Positions 30,287-41,489 of a stretch of DNA of 64,000 nucleotides are shown piece by piece. A program made the translations under genes and the position numbers. The notes under the pieces are model-generated. The model ran no database searches, was not told the DNA's origin, and worked only from the letters and a program-made list of their open reading frames with translations. Origin of the DNA: Ornithodoros turicata (Eukaryota > Arthropoda > Arachnida > Ixodida > Argasidae); contig NC_088204.1 of the NCBI RefSeq assembly GCF_037126465.1, positions 23,256,804 to 23,320,803 of the forward strand. Direction: 5' to 3'. Within the stretch, counting starts at the first letter, position 1. Every line of letters begins with the position of its first letter.

Positions 30287-30904
30287 ATGCTGCATACGTT
30301 CCAGACAATTTTGGACCTTCTGGTCCACATTCGTCAGCCATTTGGTAAGTTTTTCTCTATCTCTTCTTGTTTAGAAATAGTTATTTTCTAATACCTAACG
30401 TTCCTCTGTAGGTTTCACTGTGACACACATTGTACAGCTATTTTTCCAGCTGATCCCCGGTGCGGGGGGAGATGTGCCCCGCTTGGATATGGAGACGTTT
30501 TTGCAAACGTTCGCCATCGTAGACGAAGAGGACATTGAGACGGCTACCACAGAAGTGCTCATGGCGTGCTACACCAGGGAGTGGCGAGAAATCGCTGTGC
30601 AGCGGGGACTAGAGGGAGAGCTCTTTTTCAGAGTGCCCCGAAGCTTAGAGGAGCATACTTTACCGCTAGAAGGTACTGCTCCTTTAAGCTTCGGGGAAGC
30701 GGAGCACCTCCTCTACTCCCTGGTGCACCAGTGGAACAGAGCGAGTGCAGCGGGTTGGAGAGAACTCGCTGAACGCTGGATGGCGAGTCAAATACCGTGA
30801 GTGTTTTTCGATTGTGGTTTTTGTTCGTAGAATCCTTATTCTGGTCCTTTATTACTAGATTGGATCCCTGGGTTCTTATGGAAGACCATGAAGCACCCAT
30901 GTAA
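30287..30904 (+). CDS. Maverick gene C, three exons, unknown protein
   Basis: Proposed exons are 30287-30344, 30412-30796 and 30859-30904, with GT-AG introns of 67 and 62 nt (GTAAGT ... TGTAG; GTGAGT ... ACTAG). All phases agree and give 162 residues. Exon 2 alone has a 126-codon open frame. The protein is acidic and hydrophobic: TIVQLF-like N-terminal helix, LDMETFLQTFAIVDEEDIE, EVLMACYTREWREIAVQ, then a Trp-rich C-terminal part. The last intron may be retained, giving Pro-stop instead. AATAAA lies near 30940. No family recognised; position and splicing resemble an early, regulatory-type gene. Confidence 0.65.
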
Positions 30905-31030
30905 ACACGATAGACAGACAGACAAACAGACAGACAGCCAATAAATGCATATCGTCTTTCGCATCACGCGACTCTCTCTCTCTCTCTCTGCCCCAATACA
31001 ATTGAAGAATAGGAAACCACAGATCCTGCG

Positions 31031-31060
31031 TATAAAAGCGAGCGTGGGATAGGCCGCAGT
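31031..31060 (+). promoter_or_regulatory. TATA box and initiator of gene D
   Basis: TATAAAAG at 31031-31038 and GCAGTT about 27 bases downstream. A transcript starting here would splice at 31115/31180. Confidence 0.6.
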
Positions 31061-31065
31061 TAAAG

Positions 31066-31234
31066 ATGATGATGTCGACAATGTCACCACAACGTTGGAT
31101 CTGCTTGCGCAGGAGGTAAGTGCATTTGTATGTGTTTAGATCGATGTTTGATTAATGCCTCCTTTTCTCTATTTGCTAGGTGCACACTGGAGAATTATTT
31201 CAAATTAGGGGGAGGGACTTCATGCGTAACATGA
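31066..31234 (+). CDS. Candidate short spliced ORF (gene D)
   Basis: ATG at 31066 (three in a row), exon to 31115, a clean GTAAGT donor, a 64-nt intron with acceptor ttgctag at 31179, then exon 2. Read from this ATG the product is only 34 residues, ending at 31234. Another frame across the same junction is open for longer and looks more protein-like (LDLLAQE, then an RDFMRNM-like tail) but has no ATG after the TATA box. The transcript looks real; which frame, if any, is translated is unclear. It could be a leader exon for downstream gene E. Confidence 0.3.
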
Positions 31235-31640
31235 GGTCCGATTAGGCTCCGCGAACTTCAAAATTAGGGGGAGCATCACCCATACTATTCAAAATTGGGG
31301 AGGGACGGGAGTTCATGGCAAATATGAATTCTGATTAGGCTTAATGGGGAATTGCGGGGCGTCCCCCGCACCAGTCAAAATTGGGAATGGGTAAGAGAAT
31401 TTATGGGGAACATGAATTCTGATTAGGCGTAATTGGGAAGATTTGGGGGTACATTTTAATCTGGCCTTATTCAAAATTGAACTCCTTCTTTCATTTTTCG
31501 TTAGATTATTCCAAAACGGGGGGAAGAATTCGTGCATAATACGAATTTCATTAGAGACCATGTTGATTATGCAAAATTAAGGAGTTCTTAAAGGGAGAAT
31601 TATTTCAAATTGGGGTTAAATTAAAACCTTCTTTCATTCT
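31180..31640 (+). repeat. Degenerate 95-115-bp tandem repeat, exon-like
   Basis: Five imperfect units, beginning near 31190, 31257, 31374, 31470 and 31570, share caaaattRgg, then a GAATT/TTCATG..AACATGA segment and GATTAGG. In four units the same frame reads an R-E/D-F-x-x-N-like end followed by a stop. A splice-acceptor-like tttttcgttag occurs in unit four. The repeat looks like serial duplication of a terminal exon. Confidence 0.5.
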
Positions 31641-31680
31641 TCGTTTGGTTGTCATCGTCGACATCCTATGCGATATTGCA

Positions 31681-31976
31681 ATGGCGTCGAATAAGACACG
31701 GCGCGGTGTCCAAAGTACAGACGCCATCAGCGCAATGAGAGGGGGACGAGACGGCCTGGTTCTACGACGGTTGATCGAAAGCCCACGAGGGGCATTCATC
31801 CTCGACGCGAGGCGTTTCGTGGAGCAAAATGTAAGTCGAGTGGTTCTGCTGTGAGAGTGTATTCTATGTATAGTATTGTTTTTCAGGAAGCGGTAGCCGC
31901 TGTCGTCGCACATCATGCAGCACAGGAAACGCCGTCCAGCAACCTACCCGTTAGGCCAAACTACCTTCCTGTATAG
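31681..31976 (+). CDS. Maverick gene E, two exons, unknown protein
   Basis: Exons 31681-31830 and 31887-31976, with a 56-nt GT-AG intron (GTAAGT ... TTTTCAG) in phase 0. Product 79 residues: basic N-terminus (ASNKTRRGVQ), LVLRRLIESPRGAFILDARR, then an Ala/Val/His-rich exon 2 and a proline-containing C-terminus ending LPV. A consensus AATAAA follows at 32093-32098. No TATA box lies immediately upstream, so it may be a downstream exon of the transcript starting at the 31031 promoter. Unknown family. Confidence 0.6.
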
Positions 31977-32136
31977 CAGTAGGTCCCCTCCTTGTACAGC
32001 ATTGGGCAAGGAAGACCGTGAGTGCCTTTGTGAATTGAGTGACCGTGGAACAAAGAGCAGGCATCTATCGACCAACTCTTTTGTTTGTATTCAATAAAGA
32101 TGTTTCAGTGAAAGAACACACAGAGTCTCGTCAAAG

Positions 32137-32485
32137 TTATTCGGACTGTTTAATGCGTTGCATGTCAATAACCAATCGGTATTTCAATAAATCAATGACC
32201 AAATTGGCGATGTAGACTGCTTGCAAATGTCGCTGCTTCCGCAGGGCGTGCTTAATATGAGTGATGGCACGAGCGAGAAGGTCCACGATGTCTGCAGCGA
32301 TGTAGTTGAATTCTGCGTTGGACAAGCTCACACTCACAAGCTCACACTACCATGTCTATCACGTAGCGAAAAGCAGTGATGACGAGCTCATTGCGGGGAC
32401 TTTTGCCGTTGAAACATTCCTTCTCCACTTCTTCCCAAGTAGCGTGGGTGCGGAAACAATTTTGTAAAGAGTGGTAGCTGAACAT
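32137..32485 (-). pseudogene. Right-end Maverick gene, interrupted by a 14-bp duplication
   Basis: First gene inside the right TIR, reading inward on the reverse strand from the ATG at 32485. Residues 1-47 are open (SYHSLQNCFRTHATWEEVEK, then RYVIDMV) and then meet TGA at 32344-32342. Beyond it a second frame is open to 32137: a helical, basic segment with IVDLLARAITHIKHALRKQ and VIDLLKYRLVIDMQ. The two are separated by a near-perfect direct duplication of TGAGCTTGTGAGTG, which would shift the frame. Unknown function; alpha-helical, about 110 residues if continuous. Confidence 0.65.
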
Positions 32486-32495
32486 CTTCACGTAG

Positions 32496-33853
32496 TGATG
32501 ACGCGAGCGCGGTGCGCGCTGCCTTTATAGAGATAAACGCGCGCGCGCGCGCAAAGAAACGAAAGTGAAACTGAAACTCAGAAGCCACCCGTCGCCGCTA
32601 GGAGCGCGCGCGCAGCAGAGAGCCGAAACCGAAAACACCCGCGGCCGGCGCAGAGGGCGCTAGGAGCGCGCGCATGCGCGGACGGGTGGAGCACAGGGCG
32701 CGCGCGCATCCATAGCTGCCGCTGCGCGTCGCCTCACTCAGTTTCTCTCGGGCTGTCGCGGAAGACGGACGTGCGCTCCGCGCGCTCGCTCAGTTTCTGG
32801 CTGGCTCTCGTAGAGAGCAGACGTGTGTTCTCCGCGCTCGCTCAGTTTCTGCCTGGAAGTTGCCGCGGGGGAAAAGGTGAGTGATTTGACGCGCTCCTTT
32901 TCTCGTATGTTTGCCGTGTTTATCGGTGACCGCGCTCGTGTTAAGCCTTTTCTCGCATGTTTAGACTTGTTTTGCGGTGTCCAAGCCTGTTGACGCATGT
33001 TTAGCGATGTGTGCCCAGTGGTTCCCGCCTTGTGTTAGCTGCGTAGTGTTGGGGTTAGGCCTAAGCGATCGCCCCCGTAAGCCTCTTTCCTCGTATGTAT
33101 GCCGTGTTTAGCGGTGACCAACGAGTGATTTGACCGCGCTCGTGTTAAGCCTTTTCTCGCATGTTTAGACTTGTTTTGCGGTGAGCAAGCCTTTTGTTCG
33201 TGTTGACGCATGTTTAGCGATGTGTGCCCAGTGGTTCCCGCCTTGTGTTAGCTGCATAGTGTTGTGACGTTGAGGTTAGGCCTAAGCGATCGTCCCCGTA
33301 AGCCTTTTACCCCGATGTGTACTGTTTTCTCCGTGCTGTTTTAGCAGTAGCGGTTAGACCTTTTCTCTTGCATGCCTAGACTTGTTTAGCAGTGCTGTCA
33401 TTTTTACCTGCCGCTAGTATCTTGTTCTCTGTCTTTCTCGTCTAGAGCTATGATGGTGGCGCCATCTGGTGTGATGCCTTGCAACTAAGTGGCCACCTGT
33501 CGTCGATCTCTGCAACTGCTGGGTGCAAACTACCAACATGGCGGGCGCTGGTCACTCGGGTGTTGCGGAGCGGCTTCTTCGCCGCGGCATCGTTGATTTT
33601 CGAATAAATTGTTTCTCTCCACTCTATTTCTATCTTTTTATTTTATTTTCTGCCTATTTTTTTATTTTTTATGACCACGATTATCCGGAAACGCACAACT
33701 GGTCTGGACGCGAGATAGACGTTCCCCAATTAGTGGGATGGCTCCCTGGAGGGTGCTGATTAATGTGGGGGTCCCAATTAGCTCTAATTGCTAATTAATG
33801 GCGTCCAGACGAAGATGTGCGTTTCCGGATAAACGTGGTCAGTACTTACTACT
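32496..33853 (-). repeat. Maverick right terminal inverted repeat
   Basis: 1358 bp, inverted copy of 20860-22215 with scattered differences and small indels (for example in the 210-bp internal units and at the CpG-rich inner end). The outer end is ..GTACTTACTACT, then the TTCATG duplication. Confidence 0.95.
32524..32529 (-). promoter_or_regulatory. Right TIR TATA box
   Basis: TATAAA on the reverse strand, the exact counterpart of 22182-22187, with TCATCA at the initiator position. Drives the right-end gene toward the centre. Confidence 0.7.
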
Positions 33854-33859
33854 TTCATG
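33854..33859. repeat. Target site duplication, right (TTCATG)
   Basis: Identical to 20854-20859; marks the original insertion site. Confidence 0.95.
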
Positions 33860-34600
33860 TGCACTCGCAAGCAGACATCTTGACACCACTTTTAAATCTG
33901 CCCTCAAAGTTACAACATGTGCTTTCAGGGTGGAAAACAAAGGTCACCATTCCGATTAGCTGCTATCTCCCAGTTCAAGCACTTTTGCTGTCTGGACACT
34001 GGTTCCTGTGGATGGGGTGTTACAAGCTTCACTGTCTGATATAGAAGGTACGTTACATTAGCTCAGTTAATTTGTCTTTTGCACAGTTTTGTTACTGTTA
34101 GCTGGATTACTGTTGGACATACAATCCTTTGACACACAGAAGCTGATGTCGCCTCTGATAACGTTTTAGAATTTTCAGTGTCATCAACGTCAATTGAGAA
34201 AGGTGCCTTTACTATCTGTGAATCTTTAATTGAAGAATATCCCAGAATTCATGTTAACATTGTCTACTCTTATTAATTCACTGTCTGTGTTCTGAGCGCT
34301 AAGAAAAATGGAAACTATTTATTTGTCACAACTTCACACTGGATGTGGTACTGGCTTGACATGTAAGCTAAAATACCTGGATTCTACAATAACTGTGTTG
34401 AACTTGGTGCATTAGCGTGGGCAATGCCACATTCACTACATTTTTAGTGGGTCCGGTGCACAAATACTGTGTGCATACTGCATACATACATACTGTTCGA
34501 TTAGGCAAAAATACTTGAGCAGTGCTGTGTAGTCTTTTTACCCAAAGTCCATACTCTTACTGCAAAGTCACAGTACGTAGAACAGCAATGTGCAGGTATG
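33860..34600. other. AT-rich flanking DNA, no gene seen
   Basis: Continuation of the pre-insertion locus. No coding frame of note; I did not identify a repeat family. Confidence 0.4.
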
Positions 34601-34607
34601 CTGTGAT

Positions 34608-34968
34608 AGAGATTCACAACAGAAAAAAGACTGTCGAGAGCATCTAAATTTTAATGAGACGAGACTTTCGTGCACAAGGCTGCTCTTGTTAATGTCTAAC
34701 ATGAAGTTACAAAATCCCAGAATATATAAAACATGTTGTAATGTGGAGAGCGAAGGTTGATACAGACGTAACAATAATTATACAATCATATATAATAAAA
34801 TAAAAAGGGGGTACAACTTCCCCCTCAACTCAACTCGACAACTCAATAACTCTACTTATTCTCTACCTTACAACATGTCTTATATATTCTGGAATTTTGT
34901 TACTTGATGTTAGACCTCAAGAAGTACAGCCTTCTGTGCAAAAGTCTTCTTTCTGTTGTGCACAATCA
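34608..34968. repeat. Foldback element, about 110-140-bp arms
   Basis: 34608-34751 and 34861-34968 are inverted copies (for example atatataaaacatgttgtaa against ttacaacatgtcttatatat), with a gap of about 110 bp. Divergence of the arms shows age. No coding capacity; a MITE-like or foldback origin is likely. Confidence 0.75.
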
Positions 34969-35502
34969 TTATACAGTAAATACGACTATCCATTTCTTGT
35001 CATTAAATGCTTTTTCTTTTTTTTTCTGCAGTGATGAGCATCCATAAGGACACATGCCAGAAAGGGAGTCTCGTTGGATGACAAACCCTCATCACCTCAT
35101 GAGGATACAATGGTTGACGAATGGTTCTCAAGCACATCGAAACTTCAACAAATAATTCGTGAAAAAGCCAGTCAGTGCTAGCACCAGGAATTGAACGTGG
35201 ACCGTCCTGCTACCAGTCAGAGATGTTACATTTCAGGCGCTCATTGACTTTTGGTGAATTACTTGTTGACTTTGTCCCAAGGTGGAGCTCGCCACAGCTC
35301 ATTTGCTTATCTGTTAATGTTGTGATGTGTGTTGCGTTTTTCTCTTTGTGTGTTCCAGACTCAGAACGGTTAATTTGGATCAGGTCAGGTACGTTTCATT
35401 TAGACATGGCAAACATAAAGTGGTGTTTCTCAACACAACTTAGCAGTGGCCTTCATGCATTACTGCTACGGCCATTAAGCGTGAATGGAAAGCTGCTCAT
35501 TA
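34969..35502. other. AT-rich spacer, no gene seen
   Basis: Includes an intron-like pyrimidine tract with ttctgcag at about 35030. The open frame at 35175-35528 is not recognisable. Confidence 0.35.
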
Positions 35503-35598
35503 TGCATGATGTAAAACCCCAAGACTAGGGAACACGAAGGGACAGACACAAACACGTCCCTTTGTGTTCCCTAGTCTCGGGGTTTTACATATGCATCA
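35503..35598. repeat. Short hairpin (foldback) element
   Basis: Arms 35503-35543 and 35556-35598 pair over about 40 bases around GTAAAACCCC..GACTAGGGAACAC, with a loop of about 12 bases. The 3' flank caccagcttgcttgctt is nearly the same as that after the big palindrome at 62403-62760. Confidence 0.85.
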
Positions 35599-36296
35599 TC
35601 TTCACCAGCTTGCTTGCTTCCTAGCCATTTTTTCTGCACATTATGCTCACTCTACTTTTATCGTGTGCTATATAATCTTGTTCAAGTTCTGTCAAACGAC
35701 GTGTAATGCTATAAAAAAATTCAATACACTGTTTATGTGGGTTGAATGGCAGCGCATGAATGCAGGAAGAAAACTGTCATGTTATGGCAAGTGTTTACGT
35801 ATTGTACATTTAACTACTAATTTTATTGGTTAGCTTTCGCCGGCGTATCATGTCAAGCCATGTTATATTAATTTGCAACATGTTCTTCCTAGGAACCAGA
35901 GCAGCTGATACACAGTGAGAACATAGCCCGTGTGTGTTTGTCTTTTCCACCGCAGCCCTTGGGTTCCCTCCCTGATGGCTACACATGTGAGGGATAGGTT
36001 TCAGAACTGGTAGTTCCCGTCAAGCGTGAATTGCTTTTCAGGGGATCATCACGCTGGCAGATGAAACATATGGTTTAAATTATTTGCAGGACAGGAATTG
36101 CGTAGCTTCACACAAATACTACTACTACAACGTAAGAGTGGTTTCAAATCTAGCTTTTTTGTGTTCCTGACGTTATCGCACAAGATGTAGTATCCACTAT
36201 GATCCTTTATATGGGGGGTATGTACAGTGCAATCAACAGATGCTATTTACAAATCTGTGTTTTCTACTGTGTTGAAATGGGGTAGTTTGTATCTGA
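35599..36296. other. AT-rich spacer, no gene seen
   Basis: No recognisable coding frame or repeat. Confidence 0.35.
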
Positions 36297-36746
36297 GAGC
36301 CATAGTGAAACACAGGCAGCCAAGGACAGACTTTTGATGCCCTCGAGAAACATGGCAACACATTGCAGGTACTCTGGATGCTGCCTAAATTTCCAGAACA
36401 CACAGCTCAAGGCAGCGGTTAAATAACAAGTGGTTAGAGAAATCCAAGACAGTTGCATGTGTAAGCAATCCGCTGTTGGATTTGCTTCTGTCCGAGATAC
36501 GTTATCTCAAAGGGAACGCACGGATACACTCAATGATACTAGGGCTGCCTGTGAAAGAGAATGAGGAGAGGGGAAGATATATAACCCCTTTTTTCTTGTC
36601 TGTTATTCTATTGGTTAAATTGTCATTTGCTTAGCAGCATATATGTGTATATTCCAGAGTCTGCTAATAAATATATCAGTTTAGAGCTAGCAGTCGCATT
36701 GTAGATGTCTCATCCTGTCCTTGGCTGCTTGTGTTTCACTATGGCC
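36297..36746. repeat. Inverted pair, about 33-bp arms
   Basis: 36298-36331 (agccatagtgaaacacaggc...) and 36713-36746 (..gtgtttcactatggcc) are inverted copies 380 bp apart. Possibly a MITE with short ends; no TSD established. Confidence 0.5.
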
Positions 36747-38500
36747 ATGCTTTCTATTGCAAAAACAGAAAACAAAAAAAGACAATAGAAACACACGAAA
36801 AGAGCGACCTAAAAAGCTGCCTGTTCTAGTGCTCACATGGAGGCAATGCAATGAGGTATGTTCCATTCATGAACTGTGCATAGTAGTACATATCACAACG
36901 GCAACCGATTATTTAGATTTTTCTTGAAGTACTTTGTTTTTAGGAGCTTTGTTTGCACAGTCTATTATTGGAGCTTTATGTGATTCCCCTCTTGAGATAC
37001 TTTAAGATTGCTGATGGTGTGCAGTTTGTTAATTTTGAAACTGTACTGTGCTGAGGTACAAAAACAGAATTGTCATGTCCGCATTTGAGCACATAGGAAT
37101 AATTTGTAAGTACTTCCCTTGTTGACATTAATACTTGCACCAGGTCACAACATTGTTGATTGATGGAAAATGTAAATAAATATATTTATTTGCTTGCAAA
37201 ACAATGCACAAATGTCTTCCTTTCTAGTGAGATATTCCCTGTTAAACAGACATAAATGTGGAAAAGTTAAAGGGGCACAATTATGGTAGAGTCTAGCGTT
37301 GCTTTTTGCCACTTCACATATATTCACTGTTATTCGTGTGCACATGTAGGAATAGGAAGGTAGAGAATGCGCATAAAATATTTCGTATGCAGCCACACAT
37401 ATGGTTTAGAAGATTAATTAGATGATGTCCAAGCATATATAATTGTGCTTCATGTGCAATGGGTATGCTAACGAATTGCTTCCATGAAGCCTTTTTATTT
37501 ATTTTTATAAATTCTTTTTATAAATCTTTTTTATTTTATATAAATTTCATATTACATATTGTCTACTTGTATTTTTATAAATTTGATAAATTAAAAACTC
37601 AAGTTACATGGCCCCTGTAAGAGTGCCCTTTGCAAATGGTTTGGTAACATGTCTCTAACTGTAAAGGTAAGAGGCAATCGAGAATGCTGCAGACAAGGTT
37701 GCAACTTACATATTGCTTATCATGTCCTACACACGAAGTGATTTGTACAATAATTCCTGAGCACGGAATTAATTCCGAGGCTGGCCAGTGATGTTACCCA
37801 GGACGACAGGTCACATAATTGTTTCTAACACTTTTACACCCCATGGGCTGAGTTGTGAATTGAAAGAGCACTCTACAGAAGGATAAGGTGCACCTGATTT
37901 CTAGGATCTATGCTATGCCCTAACTCCATTTCTAAAAACACCATTTCTAAGTGGCAATATGTGCTCTGGTACTTCTTTTGCGTCTGCATAGTGTGCAACC
38001 ACATGGCTACTGGAGCTTTCGTGTGCCTGTTTTTGTGCGACGGTGCTCATTACAAACAATATCCAGATGTTAGACATAAAATGCAGTAGTTTGTAGCGTG
38101 CCACACAACGCAGCGTGACATGGGAGTGTGTGATTCAAAGAAAGCTTCTGGAAAATGCACAGAATCCCATAAAAAGTTTAAAATGTGATTTGTATTTCGT
38201 TTTACGTCTCTCGTCGTTACATACCATCGTCGACGCTGTTGCACATTGATAAATCGTATGTAAAACTTGTCCCATAGCATTATGCGGTTTCTCAAATACA
38301 TAGCACAATTTTTTCGTGCAGGAATAAAACGCTGTCGGCATTTTCTTGCTAACACGTCTGTCGAAACGTCAGTCTCTACAATGGGCAAGTGCTGTAAAGG
38401 GGCTAACGCAGACGCGACTTGATACAAATTGTACGTGCTCACAAAACACAAATGACGAATTCCAGTCACAACATCGCACAGAGGTTGGTTCGCGAATGAG
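36747..38500. other. AT-rich DNA, no gene seen
   Basis: 37490-37600 is strongly T-rich (ttttataaat words). Open frames are short and unrecognised. Confidence 0.35.
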
Positions 38501-38527
38501 TTCGCAGCTGCTGCACTGTTTACTTAT

Positions 38528-38690
38528 CGCGGAACGGTGGAACCCACTGATCTCTATGTATAAAGGCTGGATCGCGCATGGGAGAGGGGCTCGTGGGGGA
38601 GAGGCGTGCCTTCGGGCCGCCATGTTGGTGGGCCCTAAAGTGCTGTGTGTGCCCATAGAAAACAATGGGAGGCAAGAGAGATTGTGAGTA
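38528..38690 (+). repeat. Repeat copy 1 (CTGATCTC..AAAGGCTGGATCGCG)
   Basis: Contains ggtggaacccactgatctc, then taaaggctggatcgcgcatgg, a CpG-rich segment and a donor-like gtgagta at about 38683. A diverged inverted copy lies at 41490-41640. Confidence 0.55.
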
Positions 38691-40689
38691 TTTATTGCGC
38701 TGCTAGCATTGATCGTTGTTTGTCATCACACAATTTTGTAAGGTGCCAGTATACTTATGTATCCTAACAGTGTTTCACAAGCGTCCTGCCGTTCGATTCT
38801 TAATTGCGTTATGTTTTGCATTCCGAAACTAGACCGTCACTGCAGTGCAGCGCTGGGGATTGTACTACAGCACGTTTCCCAGCCAATATTTCAATAAGAA
38901 ACGACTTGAGGTTAACAACAACCATGTATATAATATCCCGTACTGCGTTCTGGACAAAAATTGTTTCATAAAGAACGGTCCGGGAAAAGATATACTCGCA
39001 TGGCAGAAAGAGATCGTTCTGTAGAATCACAGCCGGCGTTTTAGCCGTGTATGCGTTTAGTATGATTTATATCAAGCGTCGACTTAGAAAGAGTCTTTTA
39101 GTAAACGACAGCGGTGCTTTGCCTCGCAAATATGGACACACCGAAGCAGCCCAAATAATTACTTCACGCAATTAGATCACACTCGATAGGACAGTTAATC
39201 AGGTAGTGATGTAAGCTTAATCAATTAAGTTACTTAGAAAGTGGTAACACCTCCTTGAGACACAGAACTTATCTCTTTTTGAAGTACAGCCCTTCTATGT
39301 TTGTTTGCTTCTTCCTTTATTTGTTCTGATTATTTGCAGGCGCGGTTGTGCCAAACTGAATGTCCTTCTCCAGCACTCACATGCTTTTGTTGAATACAAC
39401 TGTAGCGTGAGAAAAGCTGCGTGGGGACGGGGTCCTGCTATCCAGTGCTGACTTTGTCATGCTTGTTATGTGGAGCATGTTCCAAAAAATGCACCTCCAC
39501 GTATGGTCTTCAAATTGCAACAGGACTATTTGGAGACTAAAACAGTTGTGATTTTGTCATTTTGGCCCTCGTGTACCCAGTCTGTGAAGGGCAAACAAAA
39601 AAGCCTAACACGATATGCTTTTGTAATGAAGATCACTGATGATGAGTAAAGTGAATATACCAGTTCAAGTTTATTCAATATTTTATATCATTCATTATAT
39701 TATTCAACATTTTATGTCAAGTTTATACAACATCAAGTTTATTCAAGCTCAAGATTTATTTCTTGCACTTATGCGTTTCAGGATACAATGAACGTGCAGG
39801 GAGTTCGCAAAAGACTTCATTTATTGTTTTGTGACCTTGCTACAATGGCAATATATATTTTAGGAATGACAATGGTGAGGTACACTCTCTCAATTTTAGG
39901 TTGGAATGAGCAATGAATAGCGACTTCCCTCGTGATATTTTCTCATATATGCTAAATTTTAAATTTAATGTGATCGAATATGTGATAATATAATAATAAT
40001 ATATAAGAATATAATATGTGATAAATGAATGTGATCAACAGTAGATGTAAACAACATGAGTAGCCAGAGAAGTGCACTCTCAATAAATAATTTTCTTCTT
40101 ATAGCGTGTATGTGCATACCTATTAACTGAAACAATTATCACAGTTCCCTGACAAGTTTTAATTTCTGAGAGTGTACTGTAGAGGCTGCTTAGACCTACA
40201 ACAGTTCATACAAGGTATTATATACTGTGAATGCCTTTAAAAATCCCATGTGACACATATGCCTTTACTTCCTGGAGGTGCTGTGGTAGTCAAAGTTTGT
40301 GGGCATTACGCAGGTTCTGCACCCATTTCTTGAGTATGTCGAGGCAGCTGTGAAGTAACCTGCATTGATGATGATTATTCCAATTTTTATGGTGCATCGA
40401 CAACAAAGGAAATAATACATCAGAACATTGGTTTGGGTGCAACCAGTTAAAAATGTATTATGTATATTGTTTAATAAATGCATTGGACAAATGTTAAAAC
40501 ATCAGTTTAAAACATGGTTTACAATCCCTGTATCTTCTAAAAATTAAAAAGATTAAAAACTATTCTAAAAAGAATATGGGGAACTCTTCTAAAAAGAATT
40601 ATAATCTCTAATTATTATATTGCTGGGTGAAGGAGCCTAAAGTCTAAGGTGTGTTTCTGATGTGATCATGTAAGAAACTATGTAAAACT
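38691..40689. other. AT-rich DNA between inverted repeat copies
   Basis: No genes seen. 39660-39780 has repeated caagtttattcaa words; 39965-40030 is AATAT-rich. The flanking inverted copies raise the possibility of one decayed element. Confidence 0.35.
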
Positions 40690-40805
40690 GAGAGAGGCTA
40701 ACCACAGTGCGTGCACTGAGGTTGTTCCTTCCTGTAAAGTAGAAACCAGTGGATGAGGAACGTGATACTTACCTGTACACCCAGCCGTATCACACTGCAC
40801 AGATT
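40690..40805 (-). pseudogene. LINE ORF2 tail fragment
   Basis: Reverse-strand translation SVIRLGVQVSITFLIHWFLL, then QPQCTHCG, is equivalent to the segment at 44858-44946 of the plus-strand LINE (SRLRIGHTFLIHGFLL, then PECTHCG). An isolated fragment of about 110 bp. Confidence 0.65.
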
Positions 40806-41489
40806 ATTCACTGGGTAGCCCTCATGACGAAACCTGTATTGAGAGACCACTTTTGCCTTAAAAACTGCTACAAATAGCACGACACGCTACAAATTATTAC
40901 TATCGTAACAAGCTGACGATATAGCTCAGACACAAGGCGTTATTCAAGTCGCGCCACACCACCGTTACGTAGGATTCTTTGTCACAAATCAAACCAAGGC
41001 ACAAAACAATACCAATACATGAAAAAAGGTGACAATGGTGGTCTCATCATGACGTAATACCGAACTTGTGCGCGAAGGTAATTCAAAGAAATGAATGTGG
41101 CACTTGCTTCCGCAGAGAACACCGTGTACCATGGTAGCAGTGCATGCGAAAAAGCGCTTGAGTGCTTGCACATATATTGATGACAACACTGCCTGTGTAG
41201 TGTAACATGTTCTTTCAAGCATGTTATGCACTCAAACCGTATTTGCCGCCGGGTAAAATGCAAGTGTGCTCGATTGAACGTCGGAAGAGCGATCAAGCAA
41301 CCTGCATCCAGTGCTAGTTTTGGGCAAAAAAACACTTCATAATGGTCAACTAAATATACAGAATGGACGCCTATTTATTCCTCGATAAAGAGTGACTCAC
41401 CTGTATAAATTTAGGCCCTGTATCCTTGCCAGTACGGTTGGTACGACCGTAATTGCAAGAAGTTGCCATGATCGCTGCGGCGACTGTTG

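Larger units (their letters stand above)
20860..33853. mobile_element. Maverick/Polinton (adintovirus-like) provirus
   Basis: 12,994 bp with inverted termini starting AGTAGTAAGTACTGACCACG and a 6-bp target duplication. The left and centre encode packaging ATPase, integrase, penton-like, hexon-like and adenain-like protease plus small basic proteins on the plus strand. The right third carries short spliced genes on both strands. No DNA polymerase B is seen, although the family normally has one. ATPase, penton, hexon, protease and the right-end gene are interrupted, so it is an inactive, moderately young copy. The precise ends show a clean integration event. Confidence 0.96.
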
